Below the pieces are notes generated by a model. That model did not search any database. It saw nothing but the letters and a program-made list of their open reading frames with translations, and had not been told where the DNA came from. This document shows, piece after piece, positions 28,434-36,131 of a stretch of DNA of 64,000 bases. Position 1 is the first letter of the stretch. Each line of letters begins with the position of its first letter. The position numbers and the translations under genes are program-made. The DNA comes from Aquabacterium sp. (GTDB lineage Bacteria > Pseudomonadota > Gammaproteobacteria > Burkholderiales > Burkholderiaceae_C): positions 1 to 64,000 of the forward strand of contig JAGOKC010000003.1 in the NCBI GenBank assembly GCA_017994835.1, given 5' to 3'.

Positions 28434-29567
28434 ATGACCACGCCCACCGACCCGCACACCCCAGCGAACGCGCCCCTCACCTACGACCAGGCCGGTGTCA
28501 ACTATGACCTGATCGACCCGTTGAAGGTCGCCGCCCAGCGTGCTGCGGCCGAAACGGGCGCGAACCTGGCCAGCCACGGCTTCAGCGAAGTGCTGGCCTC
28601 GCGCGGCGAGTCGGCCTATGTGGTCGATGTGGGCCCGATGTACCTGGCCTCCATCGTCGAGTGCCTGGGCACCAAGACCCTGGTAGCCGACGAGATGGCC
28701 ACGCTGACGGGCAAGAGCTACTACGACGGCATCGCCCAGGACACCATCGCCATGGCGGTGAACGACCTGATCACCGTGGGCGCCACGCCCCTGGTGGTGC
28801 AAGCCTACTGGGCTGCGGGTGGCTCTGACTGGTTTGGCGACAAGGTGCGCGCCAACGCCCTGGTGGCGGGCTGGAAGAAGGCCTGCGAGGTGTGCAACGT
28901 GGCCTGGGGCGGCGGTGAAACCCCCGCGCTGGCTGGCATCGTGGCCGATGGCCGCGTTGACCTGGCCGCCTCGTGCACCGGCATCATCAGCCCCAAGACC
29001 CGCCTGTCGGTGGGCGACAAGCTGGGCGCGGGCGACGCCATCGTCTTCCTGGCGTCCAGCGGCATCCACGCCAACGGCCTGTCACTGGCGCGCAAGCTGG
29101 CCGAGCGCCTGCCGCAAGGTTATTTGACCGACCTCGGCAACGGCCAGAGCTACGGCGAGGCCTTGCTGGCCCCCACCACGCTGTACTCGCCCGTCACCGA
29201 GGCGATGGCCAAGGAAGGCATCATTCCGCACTACTGCGCCAACGTCACCGGCCACGGCTGGCGCAAGCTGCTGCGTCACCCCAAGCAGCTGACCTACCGC
29301 ATCACCCAAGTGCCGCCCAAGACCCCGGTGCTGGCCTTCATGCAGCAGGAATGCGGCCTGGACGACCACGAGGCCTATGGCACGCTGAACATGGGTGCCG
29401 GTTTTGCGCTGTACGTGGCGGCCGACCAGGCCGAGCGCGTGGTGGCGATTTCAAAGTCGCTCGGCATTGACGCCTGGGTGGCGGGCCGCGTCGAAGACGG
29501 CCCCAAGCAGGTGGTGATCGAACCTTTGAACGTCGTTTACGGTGCCGAAGAACTGCAACTGCGTTGA
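28434..29567 (+). CDS. PurM-like AIR synthase-related protein
   Basis: A 377-residue homologue of phosphoribosylformylglycinamidine cyclo-ligase. YDQAGVNYDLIDPLKVAAQR matches the N-terminus of PurM, VNDLITVGATPLVVQAY the ATP-binding core, and YGTLNMGAGFALYV the C-terminal core (PurM: FRTFNMG). It is longer than PurM (about 345) and differs at several conserved positions, for instance GHGWRKLLRH where PurM has ITGGGL. It may be a second, atypical copy rather than the housekeeping enzyme. No purine genes adjoin it. Confidence 0.75.
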   Translation: MTTPTDPHTPANAPLTYDQAGVNYDLIDPLKVAAQRAAAETGANLASHGFSEVLASRGESAYVVDVGPMYLASIVECLGTKTLVADEMATLTGKSYYDGIAQDTIAMAVNDLITVGATPLVVQAYWAAGGSDWFGDKVRANALVAGWKKACEVCNVAWGGGETPALAGIVADGRVDLAASCTGIISPKTRLSVGDKLGAGDAIVFLASSGIHANGLSLARKLAERLPQGYLTDLGNGQSYGEALLAPTTLYSPVTEAMAKEGIIPHYCANVTGHGWRKLLRHPKQLTYRITQVPPKTPVLAFMQQECGLDDHEAYGTLNMGAGFALYVAADQAERVVAISKSLGIDAWVAGRVEDGPKQVVIEPLNVVYGAEELQLR

Positions 29568-29603
29568 ACCCGGCCGCTGCGGGCCGCACAAGGAGCACGA
29601 ACC

Positions 29604-30272
29604 ATGGGACACATGATCGACTTCACCCGCCCCGATGGCGGCAAGACCAGTGGCTACCTGGCCGATGCTGGTGCCGGCACGCCCGGCGTGATCCTGATCC
29701 AGGAATGGTGGGGCTTGAACGACCACATCAAGGACCTGACCGACCGCCTGGCCGCGGCCGGCCTGACCACGCTGGCACCTGACCTGTACCGCGGCCGACT
29801 CACCTCGGATGCCGACGAGGCCAACCACCTGATGACCGGGCTGGACTTTGGCGATGCCACCCACCAGGATTTGCGTGGTGCCGTGGACTTTCTGGCGCAA
29901 CGTGGACAGCCTGTGGGCGTGACAGGTTTTTGCATGGGCGGAGCCCTGACGGTGGCGGCCGCCGTGCATCTGTCCGGCCTGTCGGCAGCGGTGTGCTTCT
30001 ACGGCATCCCACCGGCCGAGTTTGCCGACCCGGCCCAGATCCGCATCCCTTTCCAGGGTCATTTCGCCACGAAAGACGGGTGGTGCTCGCCCGCTGCCGT
30101 GGCGCAACTGGAGTCGGCCATGAAGGCCGCCGGCCAGTCGCCCGACCTTCACCACTACGAGGCCGACCACGCCTTCGTCAACAAGACACGTCCTGAGGTG
30201 TACGACGAAGCCTGCGCGACCCTGGCATGGGATCGCACTGTCTTGTTCATGCAACGGCACTTGCGCAAGTGA
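29604..30272 (+). CDS. Dienelactone hydrolase-family protein
   Basis: A 222-residue alpha/beta hydrolase. QEWWGLNDHIKD carries the glutamate that activates the nucleophile. Cys nucleophile is in GVTGFCMGGAL; the acid is in HFATKDGWC and the histidine in EADHAFVN, giving a full Cys-Asp-His triad. Known members open lactones in aromatic catabolism; the substrate here is unknown. An AAGGAG ribosome-binding site precedes the ATG. It is 36 bases after the PurM-like gene. Confidence 0.92.
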   Translation: MGHMIDFTRPDGGKTSGYLADAGAGTPGVILIQEWWGLNDHIKDLTDRLAAAGLTTLAPDLYRGRLTSDADEANHLMTGLDFGDATHQDLRGAVDFLAQRGQPVGVTGFCMGGALTVAAAVHLSGLSAAVCFYGIPPAEFADPAQIRIPFQGHFATKDGWCSPAAVAQLESAMKAAGQSPDLHHYEADHAFVNKTRPEVYDEACATLAWDRTVLFMQRHLRK

Positions 30273-30361
30273 TGGGGTGAGCAGCCTTTCATGATCCTGG
30301 CGCAGGTGCGAGCCGGTGCATGACAGGCGCAGCAGTGCAGGATCGGACCGAGCGGATCCCC

Positions 30362-30367
30362 TATAAT
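30362..30367 (+). promoter_or_regulatory. -10 box of the 4.5S RNA promoter
   Basis: A perfect TATAAT lies six bases before the start of the 4.5S RNA outer helix. No good -35 box is seen at 16-18 bases upstream, so only the -10 is claimed. Confidence 0.6.
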
Positions 30368-30372
30368 CGTCC

Positions 30373-30472
30373 GTGACGGGCCTCCCTGCATGGGGGCGCG
30401 GCCAACCGGGTCAGGTCGGGAACGAAGCAGCCCTAACCGTTAGCCAACAGTGCCAGGATCAGGCTCGTCACC
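30373..30472 (+). ncRNA. ffs: Signal recognition particle 4.5S RNA
   Basis: The conserved core GGTCAGGTCGGGAACGAAGC with AGCC after it matches the SRP domain IV loop. The GGAA tetraloop is closed by G-C rather than the more common C-G, a compensated change. The outer ends GTGACGGGCCT (30373-30383) and AGGCTCGTCAC (30461-30471) pair along 11 bases with one G-U. Length is about 100 bases, within the family range. It ends in a TTATTTTT run that would serve as terminator. It guides ribosomes to the membrane together with Ffh. Confidence 0.93.
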
Positions 30473-30572
30473 TTATTTTTGTGTTTGATGCCCCATGCGT
30501 CGCGGCTGGGACCGAACTTCCGCGAAGTTCGGGGCGTGTGCACCACGTTTTCACCTGCGACCCCCTGCGTTC

Positions 30573-31697
30573 ATGGCATCGACTTCCCTTCCGCCCGCCT
30601 CCACCCCGTCGTCTGGCACCTCCACGGTCGCCATTGACCTGGGTGACCGCAGCTACGACATCCTGATTGGCGAAGGCCTGCTGCAAGACCCGGCCACGTT
30701 TGCGGGACTGCCCAAGTCGTCCAAGGCCCTGATCGTCACCAACACCACGGTGGGACCGCTCTACACGGCTGCGCTGCGTGCCGCGATTGCGCCACACCAC
30801 AAGGCCGTGCTGGATGTAGAACTGCCCGATGGCGAGCAGTACAAGGACTGGCCGGCACTGAACCAGATTTTCACCAAGTTGCTGGAAGAAGCCGCTGACC
30901 GCAAGACCGTACTGTACGCACTGGGCGGCGGCGTGATTGGCGACATGACCGGCTTTGCCGCTGCCTGCTACATGCGCGGCGTGCCCTTTGTGCAGGTGCC
31001 CACCACGTTGCTGGCCCAGGTGGACTCGAGTGTGGGTGGCAAGACTGCCATCAACCACCCGGCCGGCAAGAACATGATCGGAGCGTTCTATCAGCCCCAG
31101 CGCGTGATCTGCGACCTGGCGACGCTCGACACCCTGCCCCAGCGCGAGTTGCTGGCCGGTTTGGCCGAGGTCATCAAATACGGCCCGATTGCCGATGCCG
31201 AGTTCCTGAGCTGGCTGGAAGCCCACATGGACCAGTTGCTGGCCCGTGACCGTGCCGCACTCAAGCACGCCATCCAGCGCTCGTGCGAGATCAAGGCCTG
31301 GGTGGTGGGGCAGGACGAGAAGGAATCTGGCCTGCGTGCCATCCTGAACTACGGCCACACCTTTGGTCACGCCATCGAGTCGGGTCTGGGCTATGGCGAG
31401 TGGCTGCATGGCGAAGCCGTGGGTGCCGGCATGGTGATGGCCGCCGACCTGTCGGCCCGCCTGGGGCTGATCGACGAAGCGACGTCGCAGCGCATCCGTG
31501 CGCTGATTGCGCGCACCGGCCTGCCCGTGACGGCCCCTGACCTGGGCGCCGACCGCTATCTGGAGCTGATGCAGGTGGACAAGAAGGCCGAAGGCGGCGA
31601 GATCCGCTTCGTGGTGATCGGCCCGCTGGGACAGGCGGGGATGCGCCCCGCGCCCGAATCGGTCGTGCGCGACGTGATCGCCTTTCATACGCGCTGA
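30573..31697 (+). CDS. aroB: 3-dehydroquinate synthase
   Basis: A 374-residue enzyme of the shikimate pathway that cyclises DAHP using NAD and Zn. [16 protein letters not shown] is the NAD-binding motif. [11 protein letters not shown] and [11 protein letters not shown] supply Glu and His zinc ligands. The first 25 residues are Ser/Thr/Pro-rich. The start is set by MASTSLPP after the 4.5S RNA; an upstream start would overlap that RNA's 3' end region. dgt follows after 12 bases. Confidence 0.97.
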   Translation: MASTSLPPASTPSSGTSTVAIDLGDRSYDILIGEGLLQDPATFAGLPKSSKALIVTNTTVGPLYTAALRAAIAPHHKAVLDVELPDGEQYKDWPALNQIFTKLLEEAADRKTVLYALGGGVIGDMTGFAAACYMRGVPFVQVPTTLLAQVDSSVGGKTAINHPAGKNMIGAFYQPQRVICDLATLDTLPQRELLAGLAEVIKYGPIADAEFLSWLEAHMDQLLARDRAALKHAIQRSCEIKAWVVGQDEKESGLRAILNYGHTFGHAIESGLGYGEWLHGEAVGAGMVMAADLSARLGLIDEATSQRIRALIARTGLPVTAPDLGADRYLELMQVDKKAEGGEIRFVVIGPLGQAGMRPAPESVVRDVIAFHTR

Positions 31698-31709
31698 CCC
31701 GGACGCCCC

Positions 31710-32837
31710 ATGACCATCGCCCCCTACGCCAGTCATCCTGAGCAGACAAGGGGGCGTCGTTACCCCGAGCTGCCCGCCCCCACCCGCAGCGATTTTCAGC
31801 GCGACCGCGACCGCATCGTCCACAGCACGGCGTTCCGGCGCCTGGTGTACAAGACCCAGGTTTTTTTGAACCACGAGGGCGATCTGTTTCGCACGCGCCT
31901 GACGCACTCGCTGGAGGTGGCGCAACTGGGACGCTCGATTGGGCGCTCGCTGGGGTTGAATGAAGACTTGGTGGAAGCGATTGCCCTGGCGCATGACCTG
32001 GGGCACACGCCGTTTGGCCACGCCGGGCAGGATGTGCTCAATGAGTGCATGCAGGGGCATGGTGGGTTTGAGCACAACCTGCAGTCGCTGCGGGTGGTCG
32101 ATGAGCTCGAAGAGCGCTATCCGGCGTACAACGGCTTGAACCTGGCGTTTGAGACGCGCGAGGGCATCTTGAAGCACTGCTCACGTCGGCATGCGGAGAT
32201 GCTGGAGGCGCAAGAGCCGGGCGGCGTGGGGCGGCGGTTTCTGGAAGGCTCACAACCCAGCCTGGAGGCACAGTTGTGCAACCTGGCCGATGAGATTGCG
32301 TACAACGCACACGACATTGACGATGGCGTGCGCTCCGGATTGATCACGATGGAACAGTTGGAGGCCGTGCCGCTGTTCGTGCGTTTTCGGGATGAAACGC
32401 TGGCGGAGTTTCCGCAACTGCAAGGGCGCCGGCTGTTGTTTGACACCATTCGGCGCATGCTGTCACAGCAGGTGTATGACGTGATCGGGGCGACGCAGGC
32501 CTTGTTGGCGGCGCACAGGCCCGGGTCGGCAGATGAGGCCAGGTTGTGTCCGCCGCTGGTGCGGTTCAGCGCCACCATGCGGGAAGACAGCACGGCCTTG
32601 AAGCGATTTTTGTTCAAGGAGTTGTACAGGCATCCGCAGGTGAACGAGACGACCGCCAAGGCCAAACAGGTGCTGTCAGAGCTGTTTGCGGCGTATGTGG
32701 CGCAGCCGTCAGCGATGCCTTCTGACTTTGCGCAGCGCGAGGATTTGCACCTGGCAGTGGCGGATTACATTGCGGGGATGACGGACCGGTTTGCAGTCAG
32801 GGAGCATGAGAGGTTGACGGGGCGGAGGGTGTTTTGA
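31710..32837 (+). CDS. dgt: Deoxyguanosinetriphosphate triphosphohydrolase-like protein
   Basis: A 375-residue HD-domain dNTPase. FRRLVYKTQVF is followed by RTRLTHSLEVAQ and AHDLGHTPFGHAGQ, the HD metal motifs. GFEHNLQSLRVV follows. It releases triphosphate from dNTPs; specificity cannot be read from the sequence, hence 'like'. Downstream of aroB in one unit. The island starts 90 bases after its stop. Confidence 0.93.
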   Translation: MTIAPYASHPEQTRGRRYPELPAPTRSDFQRDRDRIVHSTAFRRLVYKTQVFLNHEGDLFRTRLTHSLEVAQLGRSIGRSLGLNEDLVEAIALAHDLGHTPFGHAGQDVLNECMQGHGGFEHNLQSLRVVDELEERYPAYNGLNLAFETREGILKHCSRRHAEMLEAQEPGGVGRRFLEGSQPSLEAQLCNLADEIAYNAHDIDDGVRSGLITMEQLEAVPLFVRFRDETLAEFPQLQGRRLLFDTIRRMLSQQVYDVIGATQALLAAHRPGSADEARLCPPLVRFSATMREDSTALKRFLFKELYRHPQVNETTAKAKQVLSELFAAYVAQPSAMPSDFAQREDLHLAVADYIAGMTDRFAVREHERLTGRRVF

Positions 32838-32927
32838 GCTGCTGCACTCCCAGAAGACTCAAAAACGACTGGCATTGCCTCACAGCTCGACCGATCAGCA
32901 CAATACGGTCACTGTCATGATCAAACC

Positions 32928-33704
32928 ATGAACGAGACCACACCGACTCCATCTTCGCAGTCCAGCACGAGTGAAACAGTCAAGTCAGACACAAGTTACT
33001 TCTGTGCGATTTGTCAACAATCCGTTGCACGCTGGGCACCGCACCCCCACATCACACAACTCTCCAGTGAGTTCATGAAGATGATGGAGGGCATTGGTTC
33101 GGACCTGTCAATCTATCAATGCCCGAACTGTGGCTGCACCGACCGCGATCGCCATTTGTGGCTCTTCATGGGTGCTGCGGGCATCCTACGAGCGCTTCCA
33201 CACGCGCGTGTGCTACATGTGGCACCGGAGAGGCACATCGAGCAACTCATTCAGCAGAGACAACCCCAGGAATACGTGCGTGGTGACCTGTTCCCACGCG
33301 ACCCCAGGCACGTCAAATTGAATCTTGAGTCACTTGAGATGCCTGACAACAGCTTTGACATCATCATCTGCAACCACGTTCTGGAGCACGTCCACGACCT
33401 GCCCAAAAGCCTTTCAGAGTTGCACCGCTGCTTGAAACCAGGTGGCGTGCTGATTGCGCAAACGCCGTTTTCACCCATTCTGAAGTACACGATGGAGTGC
33501 ACCATCGAGATCACGCCGGAGTTCGCCGAGTACTTCTTTGGTCAGAAAGACCACGTCCGCCTGTTTGGTACCGACATCGTCGAGTGGTTCCATCGTGCAG
33601 GTTTCCAGGGCGAACCGATCGACCACAAAATCATCCTCAGCGAGCTGGACGCGATGTCTGTGGGCTGCAACCACCGAGAGCCATTCTTCGCCTTCACGAA
33701 GTGA
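32928..33704 (+). CDS. SAM-dependent methyltransferase with N-terminal zinc-like cysteines
   Basis: A 258-residue protein. Two Cys groups, C26-x2-C29 (FCAIC) and C65-x2-C68-x-C70 (YQCPNCGC), look like a small zinc site. VLHVAPERHI is SAM motif I and CNHVLEHVHDLPKSLSELH the class I methyltransferase type 11 core. The Cys-rich front is common among glycan methyltransferases in surface polysaccharide clusters. It starts the island. Its stop overlaps a GTG that could begin the next gene. Substrate unknown; a sugar is likely. Confidence 0.82.
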   Translation: MNETTPTPSSQSSTSETVKSDTSYFCAICQQSVARWAPHPHITQLSSEFMKMMEGIGSDLSIYQCPNCGCTDRDRHLWLFMGAAGILRALPHARVLHVAPERHIEQLIQQRQPQEYVRGDLFPRDPRHVKLNLESLEMPDNSFDIIICNHVLEHVHDLPKSLSELHRCLKPGGVLIAQTPFSPILKYTMECTIEITPEFAEYFFGQKDHVRLFGTDIVEWFHRAGFQGEPIDHKIILSELDAMSVGCNHREPFFAFTK

Positions 33705-33748
33705 AAGCGACACTGGTCACGCCAGACACCCGTCCGACAGGAAACCAC

Positions 33749-34906
33749 ATGCGCGCTGTACTGCTGCTTGACACCAACTTCTCCTCGGGGCCCATGCACG
33801 ATTTCCTCGTTGCAACCGATCATGAGGTACATGTGGCTGGCAGCAACCCACTCGATGCCTTGGCCAAAAAATCCGATCACCACATTCTGCTGGACTACGC
33901 CGATGCCCAGCAGGTGCATCGGGTACTGAACCAACGCGCCTTCGACTTCGTGATCCCCGGCTGCAATGACCGCTCGTATCAAACCTGTTCCGAGCTGCAT
34001 CAGATGGGACATGCACTGCAAGGCATCGACTCACTCGACATCACAAACACCATCAACGACAAAGAGCTGTTCAGAGCGTTTGCCACACGCCATGGATTGC
34101 CCACACCTCAGGTTCTCTCAAGTGACCAGATCGGGCGCTGCTGGCCGGTGATCATCAAACCTGTGGACGCGTACAGCGGGCGTGGTGTGACCATCCTGCA
34201 AGAAACACAACATGATCAACTCGATGCCGCCATCGACCACGCCAAAATTCACTCACGTTCGGGTCGGCACCTGGTTGAACAGTGTGTTGAAGGTCAACTC
34301 CACAGTCACTCGGTCTTCCTGTCCGAAGGCGACATCCTTGTCGATTTCATTGTCGAAGAACACGGGACAGCCAACCCCTTCGTGGTGGACACCAGTCGTG
34401 TGCTGCACGACTACCCAGCCCATCTCCTGGCCCAGTTGCGAGACAACACCCGCACCATGGCACGTGAGTTGGGCCTGCGCCAGGGATTGCTGCACACGCA
34501 GTTCATCCGTCAGGGCGAACAGCACTGGCTCATCGAAGTGACTCGCCGCTGCCCAGGTGATCTCTACAGCCAGTTGATCGAGCTCTCGACCGGATTTCGC
34601 TATGCCGAGAACTACGCCCGTTCGTTTGTGAACATGCCCTTCACTTTGGAGGGCATGAAGGCTGAGCCGACCTGGATCATGCGACACACGCTGTCCTTGC
34701 CAGGCGAGGGAACACTGGGTTCGGTGCGATTCTCAGTGCCGCTTTTGATAGAAAAATTCATTCCGATCAGCACCGTGGGCGACCGACTGAAAGCCAGCCC
34801 TGCAAGCCGCATCGGGGTTCTGTTCACCAGATCATCGACCGAGTCAGCGCTCCAAGAGTTGTTCGCCAGAACATTGAAACGCGAGCTGTACGAGATCACC
34901 CTTTGA
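33749..34906 (+). CDS. ATP-grasp carboxylate-amine ligase-like protein
   Basis: A 385-residue ATP-grasp protein. NDKELFRAFATRHGLPTP leads into the ATP-binding lobe, with PVIIKPVDAYSGRGV at 133-147 and Lys137 as the expected contact. EVTRRCPGDLY supplies acidic metal ligands. The family joins carboxylates to amines or carbamoylates sugars; no precise substrate can be named. The ATG after an AGGA is chosen; a GTG 48 bases upstream overlapping the previous stop is an alternative. Between a methyltransferase and a sugar oxidoreductase, it may add an acyl or amino acid group to an amino sugar (inference). Confidence 0.78.
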   Translation: MRAVLLLDTNFSSGPMHDFLVATDHEVHVAGSNPLDALAKKSDHHILLDYADAQQVHRVLNQRAFDFVIPGCNDRSYQTCSELHQMGHALQGIDSLDITNTINDKELFRAFATRHGLPTPQVLSSDQIGRCWPVIIKPVDAYSGRGVTILQETQHDQLDAAIDHAKIHSRSGRHLVEQCVEGQLHSHSVFLSEGDILVDFIVEEHGTANPFVVDTSRVLHDYPAHLLAQLRDNTRTMARELGLRQGLLHTQFIRQGEQHWLIEVTRRCPGDLYSQLIELSTGFRYAENYARSFVNMPFTLEGMKAEPTWIMRHTLSLPGEGTLGSVRFSVPLLIEKFIPISTVGDRLKASPASRIGVLFTRSSTESALQELFARTLKRELYEITL

Positions 34907-34924
34907 TCCAACCAGGTGTCCACC

Positions 34925-36058
34925 ATGTCATTTCAACCTGTCACGCCCCTTCGCGTCGCATTCATCGGTGGCGCACTGAACTCTGCCGTCGGGTACACAC
35001 ACTTCAATGCAAGCCGCCTGGATGGTCACTTCCGTGTGGAGGCGGGCTGCTTCAGCCGAGATCCACAACACAACCAGCACACGGCACAGACTTACGGTAT
35101 CGCACCAGAGCGCACGCACGCATCCTGGCAGGCCCTGCTGGCTGCAGAGGCCGACCGCATTGATGCGGTGGTGATTCTGACGCCCACGCCCAGTCACGCC
35201 GACATCGTGATCGCCGCACTGGATGCGGGCTTTCGGGTGATTTGCGAAAAATCACTGGGCACCTCCAGCGAGGAATGCCGGTTGATTGAAGCTGCCGTTG
35301 CGCGCAACCACGGCTATCTCGCCGTGACCTTCAACTACTCCGGCTATCCCATGGTGCGCGAACTGCGCAACATGATTCGTGACGGACGCATGGGCACCGT
35401 GCAGCAGATCCACGTGGAGATGCCACAAGAAGGCTACCTGCGTTTGCGCGCCAACCCACAGGCCTGGCGGCGCAAGGACCACGAAGTCCCGACCGTCTCG
35501 CTGGACCTGGGCGTACATGTGCACCATCTGGTGGACTTCCTCACTGACGGCAATGCGCCAATGATGCTGACGGGTGAAGAAGCCAGTTACGGTCAGTTCG
35601 ACGGCCTGATCGACAACGTTTACTGCCTGGCCCGCTACCAGGACAATCTGCGCCTGCAAGCCTGGTGGGGCAAAACCGCATTGGGTCACCGAAACGGCTT
35701 GCGCATCCGGATCTTTGGCAGCCAGGCGAGCGCCGAATGGTTTCAGATGGACCCTGAGACGCTGCAATGGTCCGACAACGAGGGACGCCACCTGGTGCTG
35801 GATCGAGGCACAACTTCCGCGTCCATTGCTCAGGAGCCACGCTACAACCGTTTCAAGGCGGGACATCCGTCGGGGTTCATTGAAGCCTTTGCGAACCTCT
35901 ACGCAGACATTGCGGCAGACCTGCGGCAGTTTCAAGCAGGTCAGGTACGCAACAATGATCACGTCTTCGGCGCACGTCACGCCATGGCAGGGCTCGAAAT
36001 GATGGAGTCCTTGAAGCTGGCCGCACAACAAAAGAAGTGGCTGACGCTGCAGGGGTAA
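34925..36058 (+). CDS. Gfo/Idh/MocA-family sugar oxidoreductase
   Basis: A 377-residue NAD(P)-dependent oxidoreductase. VAFIGGALNSAVG at residues 11-23 is the Rossmann glycine loop. The EK motif (Glu108-Lys109 in VICEKSLG) holds the catalytic lysine, and DLGVHVHHLVDFL at 194-206 the proton-relay histidines. Members oxidise sugar nucleotides. With the DegT aminotransferase downstream it could make an amino sugar. An in-frame GTG nine bases upstream is also possible. It is the third gene of the plus-strand run. Confidence 0.87.
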   Translation: MSFQPVTPLRVAFIGGALNSAVGYTHFNASRLDGHFRVEAGCFSRDPQHNQHTAQTYGIAPERTHASWQALLAAEADRIDAVVILTPTPSHADIVIAALDAGFRVICEKSLGTSSEECRLIEAAVARNHGYLAVTFNYSGYPMVRELRNMIRDGRMGTVQQIHVEMPQEGYLRLRANPQAWRRKDHEVPTVSLDLGVHVHHLVDFLTDGNAPMMLTGEEASYGQFDGLIDNVYCLARYQDNLRLQAWWGKTALGHRNGLRIRIFGSQASAEWFQMDPETLQWSDNEGRHLVLDRGTTSASIAQEPRYNRFKAGHPSGFIEAFANLYADIAADLRQFQAGQVRNNDHVFGARHAMAGLEMMESLKLAAQQKKWLTLQG

Positions 36059-36131
36059 TTTGCCCGCCAGCCGACCCTGAGGACCACAAGGTGCCAGGTT
36101 GTTCTCACACCCCGACTCGCCCTCCCCCGAT

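Noticed and set aside
30468..32177. A minus-strand open frame of 569 codons over aroB and dgt
   Set aside because: Antisense to two well-recognised genes and to the end of the 4.5S RNA.
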